A stretch of 64,000 nucleotides of DNA from Akkermansia muciniphila (GCA_945888515.1 CAMDAD010000006.1:62001-126000), one strand, 5' to 3'. Shown: positions 53,500 through 63,276, counted from the stretch's first letter. Translations and numbers: made by a program. The notes: generated by a model not told the origin, from the sequence alone.

Positions 53500-54732
53500 T
53501 CATTCCTTGATCCCATGTTCGCGGGCGAAGGCCTCGACTACTTCTCTGTTGTTATCATAGAATGCTTCGCCTTTTTTCATACCTTGATAAATCGTTTGCA
53601 GCGCCTTGGTGCGGTCGGGGCCCTGCGGGATGGTCTCAATCCACTTCATCGCGTTCTCAGGATCATAGGGGTAGGCCTTGGCGGCGTAGGCACTGGCGAC
53701 TGCTGATTTCTCCGGACTGCTGGGCGCGTAATTCAGCCATTGGCCGACGGCGAGGTAGTCTTTCTCTGTCCAGCGAGTGGCGAGCTCGAAGGCGCGCTCC
53801 TTGGAAACCTCATCAGGTATGCCAGTTTTCGCGAGCCAATCGAGCCACTGGCCTGTTTCGCCGACCCGCACTTTCTTTTCCATGTTCTTGGTGGCGGCGA
53901 CAAGTTCCTCGTTGGATAAATTTGCGGATTGGAGCAATTCGTTCGCTTCAACGAACGTGACCTTTGCGTCGGGACGGTCGAAGAGGAGATCGCTCATCTT
54001 GCCTTGCACAAGTTCCCGTTGTTCCGGGGTCGAGGCGAAGGCTCTCATCTCTTCGAACAACTCGGCTCGACCGAGAGGGTTATCCCCATAGTATTGCAAC
54101 GTTTCTCCGATGTATTTGGTTTGGAATTCTGGCGATGCCTCCGCAAGGCATTGGAATGCAAGCGGGAGATCTTTTTGCTGGCAACAATAGTACATGAGAA
54201 ACTTGAACGGATCATAAATCACTCTCTCGGGCATGGATTGATCGCTGATGCTAAAAAGTTCGGGATTCTTGCTCATCATTCCGGCCATCTCGACCGGGTA
54301 TTTCTTGATGAAAACATTCATGACATACTCGTTCACATCACTTTTCATCCCCGAGTTCACCTCGGGCATGCTGTTGAATTCGTCCATAAATTCTTTGATC
54401 GCTATGGGGTCAAGTTCTTCCAAGCGACTTTTGATGATCTCTCGCAGAGCGGCGAGTTCTTCCGCGGATGCACCGCCTTCCTTGCGCAAGAAAGCAACAT
54501 AATCGCTTGCGAGGACTTTCACTTTTTTCTTCCTGCCGAGATCTGCTTTGCCCTGCGCTACACGAAGAGAAGCGGCTTTTGACACGGAGGTAGTCTCGAT
54601 GGGGAGCGCCGACGCTTCTTTTGCGAGTTGGGCATTGGTCTTCTTTTGGAGAGAGAGTGCTTTGCTTTCCCGCCAACCCAGAAGAGCGGCGATCATGCAG
54701 ATTACAGCACAAATAATGAGGGATCGCTTCAT
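53500..54732 (-). CDS. Anchored helical repeat protein (second of a pair)
   Basis: 410 residues starting MKRSLIICAVICMIAALLGW, an N-terminal signal anchor, followed by a helical periplasmic body. The C-terminal part contains W-x(3)-DP-like repeats in diverged form (TRWTEKDYLAVGQWLNYAP, YPYDPENAMKWIETIPQG), which link it to the array protein at 8139. It follows the related gene at 54736 by only 3 bases, so the two are cotranscribed and probably act together. Function unknown. Confidence 0.75.
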   Translation of the reverse strand: MKRSLIICAVICMIAALLGWRESKALSLQKKTNAQLAKEASALPIETTSVSKAASLRVAQGKADLGRKKKVKVLASDYVAFLRKEGGASAEELAALREIIKSRLEELDPIAIKEFMDEFNSMPEVNSGMKSDVNEYVMNVFIKKYPVEMAGMMSKNPELFSISDQSMPERVIYDPFKFLMYYCCQQKDLPLAFQCLAEASPEFQTKYIGETLQYYGDNPLGRAELFEEMRAFASTPEQRELVQGKMSDLLFDRPDAKVTFVEANELLQSANLSNEELVAATKNMEKKVRVGETGQWLDWLAKTGIPDEVSKERAFELATRWTEKDYLAVGQWLNYAPSSPEKSAVASAYAAKAYPYDPENAMKWIETIPQGPDRTKALQTIYQGMKKGEAFYDNNREVVEAFAREHGIKE

Positions 54733-54735
54733 GCT

Positions 54736-56076
54736 TCACTTGAGCTTTTCTAACATTTCTTCGCGCAGCCTCTCATCCGTGATCTTGCCCGCCATCACGC
54801 GCGCTCTGTCTTTAGGAAAAGGGATGCTCCCGTTCGCACTGCCCTCGATCAAGGGCAGCAATAGTTCGTCGCTCCCGTCAGAACTATGATAATCCATGGC
54901 AATCTTCTCGACAAAATCCTGGGCACTTGTCGTCTTTGATTCTGCGAGGTAACTCTGGAGTGCAAATCCTGTCGCTCTGTCAGCAGAGGAAGGGTCGATC
55001 CCTTGAATCCGTGCGCGGTATTCGTCGAATTTTTCACGAGACGGCATGCCATACTTGTCTCTCATAGAGCGATACTTGGCAATCTCTGCGAAATGCTGCG
55101 TCAAAAGAGCGGAGCGCTCTTCCGGTGTGATACCGAGGCTGTCGAGATTCTTCAGGACATCTTTCGGGGCGGCCTTGCTATCAATCATGAAATGATACTC
55201 CGTCAAACTGTTGGTTTTCAGAATGGCCATATAATCTTCCACTGGCATCGATTGACGAAGCAGGTCAACGAAAGCCATGCCATTTTCTTTGGGAACATTC
55301 CACACGTAATCAACCAAACTGGCGCGGAGATTCGGCGGAATATTGTTCATTCGTTGCAGAGCGGCAGCCGGATCGGACGAGAGCAAAGACATCATAAAAG
55401 CCGCTTCAAAAGGCACCATGTTGGGAGTTTTTCCGTCGAGGGTCTTATCGAAGACATTCGCGGCGATCTGTCTCTCATACCAGGTAGTGGCGGCGGCGGG
55501 ATCTTTCGCGAGCCATTGATCGAAATCGCCCAACTGGATCGGGCTAGTATCTTCATTCTGGCATTTGGCAAGGAGCTGGCTGAAGGCGAACTCGGGGTTT
55601 TTCTTTTTGAGCTGCTGCAGCATCATCGATTCGAGGTAACGGCGAAATGGTGCATCTACGGGGAGTGAGGCCATTTCCGTGTAGGCTCTTGCGAGTTCGT
55701 CTCCACTCATCTCGGAAGCCAGCGCTTCGAGTCTTCTGCAGGCCGGGGTGAGATTGAACCTCACTCCCTCATTATTGTTAAAAAGAACAATGGCGTTCCA
55801 GTCTCTGGAAGTGCTTACCCAATCGCCGGAGGGCTTGTTTTCCGCTTCCGCTGATCTCATTTCGCGCTTCATCTTCGTGCGCATCGCACCGGAGCGCATC
55901 GCCTCGGTGCGATTGCGTTCGCTCTGAAGAACCGCAGCGCTGCGGGATTTCTCAATCTTTTTTTCAAGAGAAAGATTGTCCTGCTCCAAGGTGGTGTTGG
56001 AGCTACGCAAGTAGCTAAGCCATGCCACGGCAATGAGCAGCACAACGAGCGGCAGAGCGTAGCGTGTGCTTTTCAT
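54736..56076 (-). CDS. Anchored helical repeat protein (first of a pair)
   Basis: 446 residues: N-terminal signal anchor (LPLVVLLIAVAWLSYL), a coiled-coil stretch at residues about 30-70 (LEQDNLSLEKKIEKSRSAAV), then a helical body with diverged W-x-DP repeats (FDQWLAKDPAAATTWYERQI, SLLSSDPAAALQRMNNIPP). Same design as its downstream neighbour and as the protein at 8139, with an added coiled coil for oligomerisation. A TTGACA/TAAGAG promoter candidate lies about 55 bases upstream. Confidence 0.75.
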   Translation of the reverse strand: MKSTRYALPLVVLLIAVAWLSYLRSSNTTLEQDNLSLEKKIEKSRSAAVLQSERNRTEAMRSGAMRTKMKREMRSAEAENKPSGDWVSTSRDWNAIVLFNNNEGVRFNLTPACRRLEALASEMSGDELARAYTEMASLPVDAPFRRYLESMMLQQLKKKNPEFAFSQLLAKCQNEDTSPIQLGDFDQWLAKDPAAATTWYERQIAANVFDKTLDGKTPNMVPFEAAFMMSLLSSDPAAALQRMNNIPPNLRASLVDYVWNVPKENGMAFVDLLRQSMPVEDYMAILKTNSLTEYHFMIDSKAAPKDVLKNLDSLGITPEERSALLTQHFAEIAKYRSMRDKYGMPSREKFDEYRARIQGIDPSSADRATGFALQSYLAESKTTSAQDFVEKIAMDYHSSDGSDELLLPLIEGSANGSIPFPKDRARVMAGKITDERLREEMLEKLK

Positions 56077-56130
56077 GATGCGTTGGTATGCCGTAGGAGT
56101 AGGAAGTTCATTTGCTAGTTAGACTATCAC

Positions 56131-56158
56131 CTCTTACCATCCGCGACTCAAATGTCAA
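56131..56158 (-). promoter_or_regulatory. Candidate promoter of the helical repeat pair
   Basis: On the minus strand TTGACA (56158-56153) and TAAGAG (56136-56131) are separated by 16 bases; the expected start is near 56124, about 48 bases before the ATG at 56076. The -35 element is a perfect match, the -10 is weak. Confidence 0.4.
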
Positions 56159-56213
56159 CGCCCTGCGAGTTGGGCAGAGTGCCTTTCCATGAGTTTCAGC
56201 CACGCGGAGAAGC

Positions 56214-56588
56214 TCAAGGGAGAATGACCGGACCAATGGCATGCACGGTGCCGTCGGGATCCCGGTATTTGAGAGTGTAGGTCCCCGACCTTACGTCGGA
56301 AACGTTGATATACCCTGGATAGGCACTTTTGCGTTGGGAACTGCTAAAGCTGGCAGTGACGAGAATGTCTGATCCAGCGACAACGGCATCCACTGCGTCA
56401 ATCCACTGTCCCGAGTGCACGATTTCTGTCTTACATTCCAGTGGAATTTTGTACGAACCTGCCCCTGACGCCGTAGGCGTGCCGATGGTGATCCCACCTT
56501 TGGCAAAAAAGTCGTACGGCTTCTTGTTGGAACATCCGACCAGTGCCATAGTGGTCAGGAAAAATATGGTTTTAATAAGTTGACTCAT
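56214..56588 (-). CDS. Small lipoprotein with beta-sandwich domain
   Basis: 124 residues with signal peptide MSQLIKTIFFLTTMALVGCS and lipobox LVGC (Cys19). The rest alternates strands and turns (YKIPLECKTEIVHSGQWIDA, SDILVTASFSSSQRKSAYPG, GTYTLKYRDPDGTVHAIGPV) like a small Ig-type sandwich. No family recognised. It is the gene upstream of the helical repeat pair on the same strand, about 140 bases away. Confidence 0.75.
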   Translation of the reverse strand: MSQLIKTIFFLTTMALVGCSNKKPYDFFAKGGITIGTPTASGAGSYKIPLECKTEIVHSGQWIDAVDAVVAGSDILVTASFSSSQRKSAYPGYINVSDVRSGTYTLKYRDPDGTVHAIGPVILP

Positions 56589-57063
56589 ATAAGTTGATTG
56601 GTTTGATTTGCTGTATGAATCGAAAAACTAGATGTTTTGAAGTTCTCGAACTCACTTAGTTCGCAGACGAGCCTTGGCGGCATAGGTTAGGCGAGAGATT
56701 GCGGTGTCACGCTTCTTTGTTCCCTATTTCTCCTCAATTGGCAATGGCGAACTCGTTTGAGCCTTGTCCAATGAGTGTCCGTCGGCATTTCTCGCACACC
56801 GACGCGGCAGACGCGAAACATGGTTCGATCGCAACGATCAAGCCAATCGCCAGTCTCCCCATAACCTGGTTTTTCGACTCAAATGCGCGCAGGCTTGCCA
56901 TGCCGCGTGAGTCACAATAGGGTCAGCGCGAAGATACCGAATGAAAGCGCTACGACTCCATGCCACGGCAGGCATTTTGAATAACAACATCATGAGAAAA
57001 ATCAGCACCAAGATCCCCTCATTCCGCTTCAAAAAGCGAGAGATAAAACTCCTTGAGCTTCCC
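56589..57063. other. Intergenic region between divergent lipoprotein genes
   Basis: 475 bases without a supported gene. AGTTC-TC-GAACT near 56640-56651 is a short inverted repeat. The frame from 56941 to 57063 is open upstream of the lipase-like gene, but its translation lacks a signal peptide and the natural start is at 57064. Confidence 0.4.
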
Positions 57064-58650
57064 ATGAGACGATTCTCTGTCGCAGTAACCATACTGGCTC
57101 TCTCGGTCGTCAGTTGTGTTCATTCACACAAAATCCCCGAAACCGAAAGCAACCGCGCGGCACATGCTTCTCTGGGAAATGCAAGTCATCTCGCGAAATC
57201 GACAGAAGCGCGCGCTGTCAGCTACCTGGATGCCGCAAAGACGGCGCTGGAAGGCATGAAAAACTCTGCCACCTTTGAAGACAATCGCCTCGTCTACAAC
57301 GAAGCTGCCGCACGTCTCACGGTGCTTCTCCGTTCTGCCGCGATGGGTGGCTACTGGGATCGCCCCATCACTCTAACGCATGCAGGCAAAACCTATCGCC
57401 TGCGCTATGCTCCAGCCATCAGTGGTGAGCAGTGGGATCCGAAACAATTCACGTCTTTTATTCCTGTCGCAGATGTCCAAAGCAGAGGCATCAAAGAATT
57501 GAACACGATCTCTGGGGTGGGTGGGTCCCTCGTCGGTGTGCAGCAACAGTTTCCGCGTCCCGCATTCTCTCCCTTAGCCGGGGTGACCGCAGCGGTAACC
57601 GTCATTCTTGATTTCAAAGGCGAGAATGTGACGCTGCGATTGATGAATCCCACCAAAAAGGCCAGCACGACAGTCGCGGATACCCCGCTACCGCTCGAGG
57701 CCGATTTCACCGCACCACTCGAATTTTATCCGCACTTCTCAGAGTTATTGGTTGGTTTGATGGGAGCGATCAGAGTGGAGCGTCTGATGGACAGCACTGG
57801 CTTGTATATGCCGCAACCGTATGATGCGGATAAAATTCCGCTCATTTTTGTGCATGGTCTCATATCCACCGCGAGAAAGTGGCGTCCTGTCATCAACGAG
57901 ATCGAGCGCGATCCCTTATTGCGCAGTCGCTATCAGTGCTGGGTTTTTTCCTACCCCACGGGAAATCCACCGGCCTACTCCGCCATGCGTTTGCGCGAGG
58001 AATTGGCCAAGGTAAAACAACTCTATCCCGACGCCAAAAAATTCATATTGGTCGGTCACAGCATGGGCGGATTGCTTTCACAAATGCAGGTCAAGAGCTT
58101 GAATCGCAGTGACTGGGATTACATCGACGAACGCAAGGCGGAAGCTTTTTTCAGCAGAGTCAAACCCGGTAGCGCGATTCACAAATCTCTGATTTTCGAG
58201 GCGAATCCTCACGTGGATCGGGTCGTATTCATCTGCACTCCCCACCGCGGCAGTAACATGGCGATGGGCGGTATTGGAAATTTGGCGAAAAAAATGATCA
58301 TGCTGCCCAGAGACATCGCTTCGCAAATCAAGTCGACGCTTGGCGACTCCCTCGCCGTGCTGACGGGTGATAGCAAACGGCTGCCTAACAGCGTCAGCGC
58401 CCTCTCCCCTACCAACCCCACCCTGAGAGTCTTGGATCAAAAGCCTCTGATGGCTCCTTGCCATAGTATCATCGGCGACCGTGGCAAAGGAGACACGCCG
58501 AATAGCACGGACGGTGTGGTCGCCTACTGGAGCTCCTCGCTCAAAGGTGCCGAGTCGGAATGTATTGTGCCGGGACCTCACGGCGCCTGTGAGCTCCCTG
58601 AAACCATCGCGGAACTACGTCGCATCCTGCACCTTCAACTGCGACCATGA
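57064..58650 (+). CDS. Lipoprotein alpha/beta-hydrolase (lipase/esterase-like)
   Basis: 528 residues from the ATG at 57064 (MRRFSVAVTILALSVVSC, lipobox with Cys18). After a 240-residue beta-rich leader domain the hydrolase core begins at IPLIFVHGLISTARKW (oxyanion region), with the nucleophile elbow GHSMGG at Ser333, Asp483 in NSTDGVVAYW and His506 in PGPHGACELP. This triad order and the HG motif match the PGAP1/lipase-like group. It would act on an ester at the periplasmic face of a membrane. The longer frame from 56941 is less likely because it removes the lipobox from the N-terminus. Confidence 0.85.
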   Translation: MRRFSVAVTILALSVVSCVHSHKIPETESNRAAHASLGNASHLAKSTEARAVSYLDAAKTALEGMKNSATFEDNRLVYNEAAARLTVLLRSAAMGGYWDRPITLTHAGKTYRLRYAPAISGEQWDPKQFTSFIPVADVQSRGIKELNTISGVGGSLVGVQQQFPRPAFSPLAGVTAAVTVILDFKGENVTLRLMNPTKKASTTVADTPLPLEADFTAPLEFYPHFSELLVGLMGAIRVERLMDSTGLYMPQPYDADKIPLIFVHGLISTARKWRPVINEIERDPLLRSRYQCWVFSYPTGNPPAYSAMRLREELAKVKQLYPDAKKFILVGHSMGGLLSQMQVKSLNRSDWDYIDERKAEAFFSRVKPGSAIHKSLIFEANPHVDRVVFICTPHRGSNMAMGGIGNLAKKMIMLPRDIASQIKSTLGDSLAVLTGDSKRLPNSVSALSPTNPTLRVLDQKPLMAPCHSIIGDRGKGDTPNSTDGVVAYWSSSLKGAESECIVPGPHGACELPETIAELRRILHLQLRP

Positions 58651-58708
58651 AAATTCGGCGTATGATTCATAGTGAATGCCTCGGTGGATGGTCTGATGCC
58701 GCCATCAC

Positions 58709-59383
58709 CTATTCTGGATACTCGCGGCGAATGATTTGCAGCAAGGAGCGGTTATCATATTCCGTTAGTTGAAACCATCCGAAGTGCAGAGCCACCAAAC
58801 CAAATCCGAGACCGCCAAGGAATCCTCCAATGTGCGCCCAATACGCGACCATGCCACCACCAGTCATGACCCCCCAAATATCGAACAGCAACCATGCCGC
58901 GATGATCAGCCATGCCTTGCACGAAATCGATCCGCCGCGAACGAGGAATAGCCAGAAAAGATAAACTCGATTCAATGGATACATCGCAAATGCGACGCCT
59001 ATGATGCCGTTAATGGCGCCGCTTGCTCCAATCGCCGGCGATCCATCCATAATGAGGTGAACCACGGCCGCCATGAGCGCGCAGGCGAGAAAAGTCGTTA
59101 GATAAATCCCGTTACTCGTATTCGTGCAAATGGCATTTCCGAACACCCACAGGAAAATCATGTTACCCACAAGATGAACGATATCACCGTGCAGCAATAC
59201 GTGACCGAGCAAACCAGGAAACGAAAAGTCTCGCAGAACCAGCGCAGCGAAAGCCCCTTCCTCAGGGCCGCCGCCGACCAAGGCGATCAAAGATACGATC
59301 GAACAAGCCGCCACAATCAGCCAGTTTGCCCAAGGGCGCTCTTGCTGAAGAGTTTCAATTTCATAGGGAATGAGTAGCAGCAT
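58709..59383 (-). CDS. Rhomboid-family intramembrane serine protease
   Basis: 224 residues from the ATG at 59383, which gives MLLLIPYEIETLQQERPWAN, the usual start in this subfamily. Six membrane spans, the catalytic Ser121 in AIGASGAINGIIG and His184 in YWAHIGGFLGG, and the HLVGNMIFLWVFGNAI segment with the conserved His-x-x-x-Asn arrangement. Rhomboids cut single-span membrane proteins in or near the bilayer, so the many anchored repeat proteins of this window are conceivable substrates (inference). Convergent with the lipase-like gene. Confidence 0.93.
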   Translation of the reverse strand: MLLLIPYEIETLQQERPWANWLIVAACSIVSLIALVGGGPEEGAFAALVLRDFSFPGLLGHVLLHGDIVHLVGNMIFLWVFGNAICTNTSNGIYLTTFLACALMAAVVHLIMDGSPAIGASGAINGIIGVAFAMYPLNRVYLFWLFLVRGGSISCKAWLIIAAWLLFDIWGVMTGGGMVAYWAHIGGFLGGLGFGLVALHFGWFQLTEYDNRSLLQIIRREYPE

Positions 59384-59510
59384 AATGATTCGTGCAAGTA
59401 GGATCAAAAAAGGGGCGATCCCGTATCGCCGCGTAAGTTGCCGATCAATACTCAGTCTCGCCCGCTTATGGCAAGGAAATTTCCCGCTAGCCGCGCTTCT
59501 CGGCTTCGAC

Positions 59511-60278
59511 TCATTTGGGCGGCTGTGCTTGCAGTTGTCGCTCTAGCCATTCGGAAAAGTAGACGTTGCTGTTTTTTTCCTCGTCCACGATTTTTTGCAT
59601 TTCCTTGTCATCCACCTTGATTCCGCCATTGGCTTGGATTTGCACAGGCAACTGATCGATATGGCTGGGGCGCCGTGTCAGCAGAACTTCGATGGTAGAT
59701 AATTTCCCTTCGCGCCAGATGCCGAAATTCGCTTTGCGCCCGGCGCCGATGGCTCGGATCTTTGCCGATAGTCCTACATTCGGGTCTTGGATGGATTCGG
59801 CGTCACGCCATCTGAAATCATTCACTGAGACAATCACGTCGTCGGGGCGGATCGCAAATTTTTCCGCAGGAGAGCCCTTGGACACCGAATTGATGGTCAT
59901 TCCGAAACAGGGATTTTCTTCGTCAGGCAGGTTAATTCCAAGGGCGCCGCCCATGGAAATGCCGATGTAGCCCTCGCCGAAAAGCCCGTATTCGAGAACT
60001 GCGATCGGTTTGAGCAATTGAATGCATCTCTCGCGGATTTCCGGCTCCGCGGATTCCTGCATTCGCTTGAGAAAAAGCGCCTTGGCCTGATCTGGTTCTT
60101 TTTCCGCCCATGCGGAGAGCACCTCGCGCGCTTTCTTGCGCCCTTCTTTGTCCGGCGTCAGCATCTGCTCCAGTCGCTGAGATGCATCGGCAGCAGTGAA
60201 CTGTGAAGGCTGTGGGTCTGCGATCGCGGGCACCACACAGCTCCAACACAAGCCGACCCATGTCAGGGAGCGGATCAT
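59511..60278 (-). CDS. Exported PDZ-domain protein of the polysaccharide operon
   Basis: 255 residues: signal peptide MIRSLTWVGLCWSCVVPAIA, a helical segment of the HEAT type (LEQMLTPDKEGRKKAREVLS, RMQESAEPEIRERCIQLLKP), then a PDZ domain (YIGISMGGALGINLPDE, VSKGSPAEKFAIRPDDVIVS) and a C-terminal helix with DDKEMQKIVDEE. No protease domain is fused to it, so the PDZ probably recruits a partner. It is the third gene of the operon, 19 bases after the Wza-like gene, which places it in polysaccharide export or its control. Confidence 0.8.
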   Translation of the reverse strand: MIRSLTWVGLCWSCVVPAIADPQPSQFTAADASQRLEQMLTPDKEGRKKAREVLSAWAEKEPDQAKALFLKRMQESAEPEIRERCIQLLKPIAVLEYGLFGEGYIGISMGGALGINLPDEENPCFGMTINSVSKGSPAEKFAIRPDDVIVSVNDFRWRDAESIQDPNVGLSAKIRAIGAGRKANFGIWREGKLSTIEVLLTRRPSHIDQLPVQIQANGGIKVDDKEMQKIVDEEKNSNVYFSEWLERQLQAQPPK

Positions 60279-60297
60279 CTTTCGCGCGGATCAGTCA

Positions 60298-60864
60298 TCA
60301 GTTTTTGAGCGGATTCCAGGATTTTTCTGGAACATCAATCGTGTCGTCTGGCTGGACCTCCACGTTGCGATCCTCGAGGTTATTCAAATCGTAAACGCGG
60401 TTGGTCTTGCCGCGCATGAGCAGCACGCGCCTCATATTGCCAAATGGGTTAGGACCGCCAGCTGCGGCGACTGATTGAAAGAGAGTCATCCCAGGCGTAT
60501 AGGGCTTCGGTCCAGGACTACTGACAAAGCCACTGACCGTGACCATATCTTGCCGGACCGCATCATTGCCAGAGGCACTGATCTGAAACGTGGGCGTCGT
60601 GTAAATCTCGGCGCCTTTGTAGAGAGCTTCCAATTTTGCCGCCGCCGAATTCGTGTTCATGCCCGCAAGGCTGACCTCGCCGATCAGAGGCATACGGACG
60701 GTGCCCGACCCTGAGACCGAGTAGACTCCATCGATACGGCCTTTTTCTTCCGGCGGTACTCCTTGGATGCGGATTTCGACGCCACGGCCTGCGACAATGT
60801 CTCCCGCAGGGCAAAACCACGCAAGGGAAAGCATGGCCAACAAGATTGCAATGTAATGTTTCAT
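60298..60864 (-). CDS. Polysaccharide export protein, Wza-like
   Basis: 188 residues with signal peptide MKHYIAILLAMLSLAWFCPA. The polysaccharide biosynthesis/export domain (GSGTVRMPLIGEVSLAGMNT, YTTPTFQIS) is followed by an SLBB-like domain (VTVSGFVSSPGPKPYTPGMT, FQSVAAAGGPNPFGNMRRVL). It lacks the lipobox and the C-terminal transmembrane helix of E. coli Wza, so it may be a shorter periplasmic adaptor that works with a separate outer-membrane porin; a beta-barrel gene lies upstream at 63317. 29 bases after the Wzc-like gene. Confidence 0.87.
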   Translation of the reverse strand: MKHYIAILLAMLSLAWFCPAGDIVAGRGVEIRIQGVPPEEKGRIDGVYSVSGSGTVRMPLIGEVSLAGMNTNSAAAKLEALYKGAEIYTTPTFQISASGNDAVRQDMVTVSGFVSSPGPKPYTPGMTLFQSVAAAGGPNPFGNMRRVLLMRGKTNRVYDLNNLEDRNVEVQPDDTIDVPEKSWNPLKN

Positions 60865-60893
60865 AGTATGGTTTGGGTAGGTTTGGTTTTCGA

Positions 60894-63050
60894 TTAATAC
60901 AGGGTATCACTCTTCGAGGATGGCGGCACAGAAGTGGGCTGGGTAGATCGCTGAACCTTCGGCGCACTTTTCTGCTGGGATACCTGGTTCTCTGCGGGCG
61001 CGTAGTAGGTGTAGTAACTGGTGTAATACTGATACTGGCTGTCGCTACGAACATCCACGTTGTTGAGCACCACGCCGATGATGTGACCGCCTACGTTTTC
61101 GATCGATTGCTTCACGCGCAGAAGCATGTTGCGCGGCAGCTTGCGGTGTTGCACCACAACGATGGTGAGGTCCACTTCACTGGCAAGAACAGACGCATCG
61201 CTCACACCAAGAATGGGGGGCGAGTCCACGAGCACCAAGTCGAAGCGCTGTTTCACGTCCGCAATCAGCTCGGACATGCGTCGCGAGTTCAGAATGCCTG
61301 CGGCATCGGATGGCAGAATGCCGGAGGGCATGAAGAAAAGGTTGTCGACCGGCGTCTGGAGAATCACGTCTTCCAGCATCAACTCGGTAGTGAGGTAGTT
61401 GGTCAAACCGACCGAGTTATTGATATCGAAAAAGGTGTGCAATCGGGGACGGCGTAAGTCAGCGTCGATCATCAGAGTCGTATATCCACCTTGTGCGCAG
61501 ATATATGCCAGGTTCATCAAAGTGGTCGATTTACCCTCACCGGCACCACCAGACACCACCGTGAGCGCATTGTCCTCGGGGTTCTTGCGGTTGAACTCGA
61601 TGTTGGTTCGGAGAATCCGGTAGGCCTCTGCATCAGGAGTCATCCCGCTCTGCTTGTGGAGCAGTCCCACTTCTTTCGGAATCACGGCCAATACAGGCAC
61701 TTGCAAGTAACGCTCCACGTCTTCCAGCGTCTTGACCGAGGTATCGAGATATTCGAGGAAAAACGCGATACCCAATCCGAAGATCAGTCCCACCACGGCA
61801 CCGAGAACCAAGTTAAGCGTGACGTTCGGACTTGAGGGAAACTGCGCTACCAAGGGCTCCTCATGCAATTCGATGATGTTTTGCGGCTGCTTGATGTTGA
61901 TGCGGTCGGTAGAAAGCCTTTCCTTCATCCGATCTAACATTTCCTGCTGGGTTTCGAACTCCTTCTGAACGCCTTGGATATGGGTCATCGCGACGACGTC
62001 GCTCACGGCTAATTCCTTGATGGCAGTCAGTCGTTTTTTCAGATCATCTAGTTCCGCAATTTTGGTTTCGCGTTTCAGTTTGAGCGAGTCCTTAAATGAT
62101 ACGACGCTTGCTTGCAGTTGTTTGTGCAGACTCTGCACTGTGCCGCGCTGAGACTGCACGGTGGGGTGCTTGGCGCCCAGACCTTGGGTTTGCATGCCCG
62201 AAAGAATCCGCTCCTGCGCTTGATATTCTGGGAAGAGAGCTTTGAGATCCGAACCCGCTGAATCGAGATTGGCGGCGAAGCGGATCACTTCATCCGCATT
62301 AAGCGTATCAATCGTTTTAATCGTGTTATCAAGTTCAGACAGCAGAGTCGTAAAACTCTCCACTTGACTCTCCAGCATCGCTTGCATGCCCTGGATCCCT
62401 TGCGCTCCGTTGACTCCGGTGATCGTATCCTGAATCATGCGTGGCGCGCGGCGCAGCAGGTTGTCCCGCTGTTTTTTCTTTTCTTCTACGACGTCCGATT
62501 GGTCGAGCACGGCTTTCTCCAATTCCCTCATGCCCTCCTCGGCAATCAAACGCTCTTTTTCTTCACGGCGTTTTTTGTAGGCTTCATAGACTTCCTTGGC
62601 CACGTCGCGCGCGTCCTCAGCACCTGTGTGCATCACGGAAATTTGGATCAGGTCCGTGCCGCGGATGTTCTTCGCATCCACAATGCCGCGCAGCGTGTTC
62701 ATCGCTTCTTCCTCGGTCATGTTCCAACGCGTCATCAGTCCAAGGCGTTGCACCGCATACTTGAGAGTGAGCTGTGAGCGAATCACCTCGAACTCGGTCG
62801 CGAAAAACTGAGGAGTCGTTTGCTGATTCAAGCCATTGCCATCACCGAAAACAGCGCCAACCCGGGTCGATGGCTTCACCTGCACCACTGCACTGGCCTG
62901 GTATTTTTTCGGCATCACATACGTGATGACCGCAGCCGTCATAAATACGAGGAGTAGCGTCATCAAAATCACACCGTAGCGGTTCTTGATTACTTGCCAG
63001 TAATCGACGGCGTGCAGCGCGACTTCACTGTTAGAGGATTGTGATTGCAT
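60894..63050 (-). CDS. Wzc-like chain-length determinant and tyrosine autokinase
   Basis: 718 residues. An N-terminal Wzz/GNVR domain between two membrane spans (GVILMTLLLVFMTAAVITYV and TLNLVLGAVVGLIFGLGIAF) with a long coiled-coil arm between, then a cytoplasmic BY-kinase: Walker A GGAGEGKST at 501-509, Walker A' MIDADLRR at 527-534, Walker B LVLVDSPP at 605-612. The C-terminal Tyr cluster (QYQYYTSYYTYY, 673-684) is where such kinases autophosphorylate. It controls chain length and export of an exopolysaccharide with the Wza-like protein downstream. Confidence 0.93.
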   Translation of the reverse strand: MQSQSSNSEVALHAVDYWQVIKNRYGVILMTLLLVFMTAAVITYVMPKKYQASAVVQVKPSTRVGAVFGDGNGLNQQTTPQFFATEFEVIRSQLTLKYAVQRLGLMTRWNMTEEEAMNTLRGIVDAKNIRGTDLIQISVMHTGAEDARDVAKEVYEAYKKRREEKERLIAEEGMRELEKAVLDQSDVVEEKKKQRDNLLRRAPRMIQDTITGVNGAQGIQGMQAMLESQVESFTTLLSELDNTIKTIDTLNADEVIRFAANLDSAGSDLKALFPEYQAQERILSGMQTQGLGAKHPTVQSQRGTVQSLHKQLQASVVSFKDSLKLKRETKIAELDDLKKRLTAIKELAVSDVVAMTHIQGVQKEFETQQEMLDRMKERLSTDRINIKQPQNIIELHEEPLVAQFPSSPNVTLNLVLGAVVGLIFGLGIAFFLEYLDTSVKTLEDVERYLQVPVLAVIPKEVGLLHKQSGMTPDAEAYRILRTNIEFNRKNPEDNALTVVSGGAGEGKSTTLMNLAYICAQGGYTTLMIDADLRRPRLHTFFDINNSVGLTNYLTTELMLEDVILQTPVDNLFFMPSGILPSDAAGILNSRRMSELIADVKQRFDLVLVDSPPILGVSDASVLASEVDLTIVVVQHRKLPRNMLLRVKQSIENVGGHIIGVVLNNVDVRSDSQYQYYTSYYTYYAPAENQVSQQKSAPKVQRSTQPTSVPPSSKSDTLY

Positions 63051-63241
63051 GTGTAGGAAAACGAAAGAGGGTTGATAGGAGAAAAATGTAGCAAATTTTT
63101 AGGGTCGTAGTATAAACCTAATACGGACTGGGTGCAACGAAAAACTCTCAGAGAGTCGATAATTCTCGTGACAAAAACGTTAGACGCCGACGCGGGAGAG
63201 GAAGCACAAATCAGAAAGGAAAAAGCACCTTCTCACTACAG

Positions 63242-63276
63242 AAAAAGACTCCCGCCATGCATCGCAGAGCGGGAGT
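63242..63276 (-). terminator. Rho-independent terminator of the beta-barrel gene
   Basis: ACTCCCGC (63248-63255) and GCGGGAGT (63269-63276) form a perfect 8-bp stem with a 13-base loop; on the minus strand it is followed by CTTTTTC. It separates the barrel gene from the kinase operon. Confidence 0.8.

Noticed and set aside
56941-57063. Upstream start for the lipase-like gene
   Set aside because: It would put 41 basic residues before a clear lipobox signal peptide.
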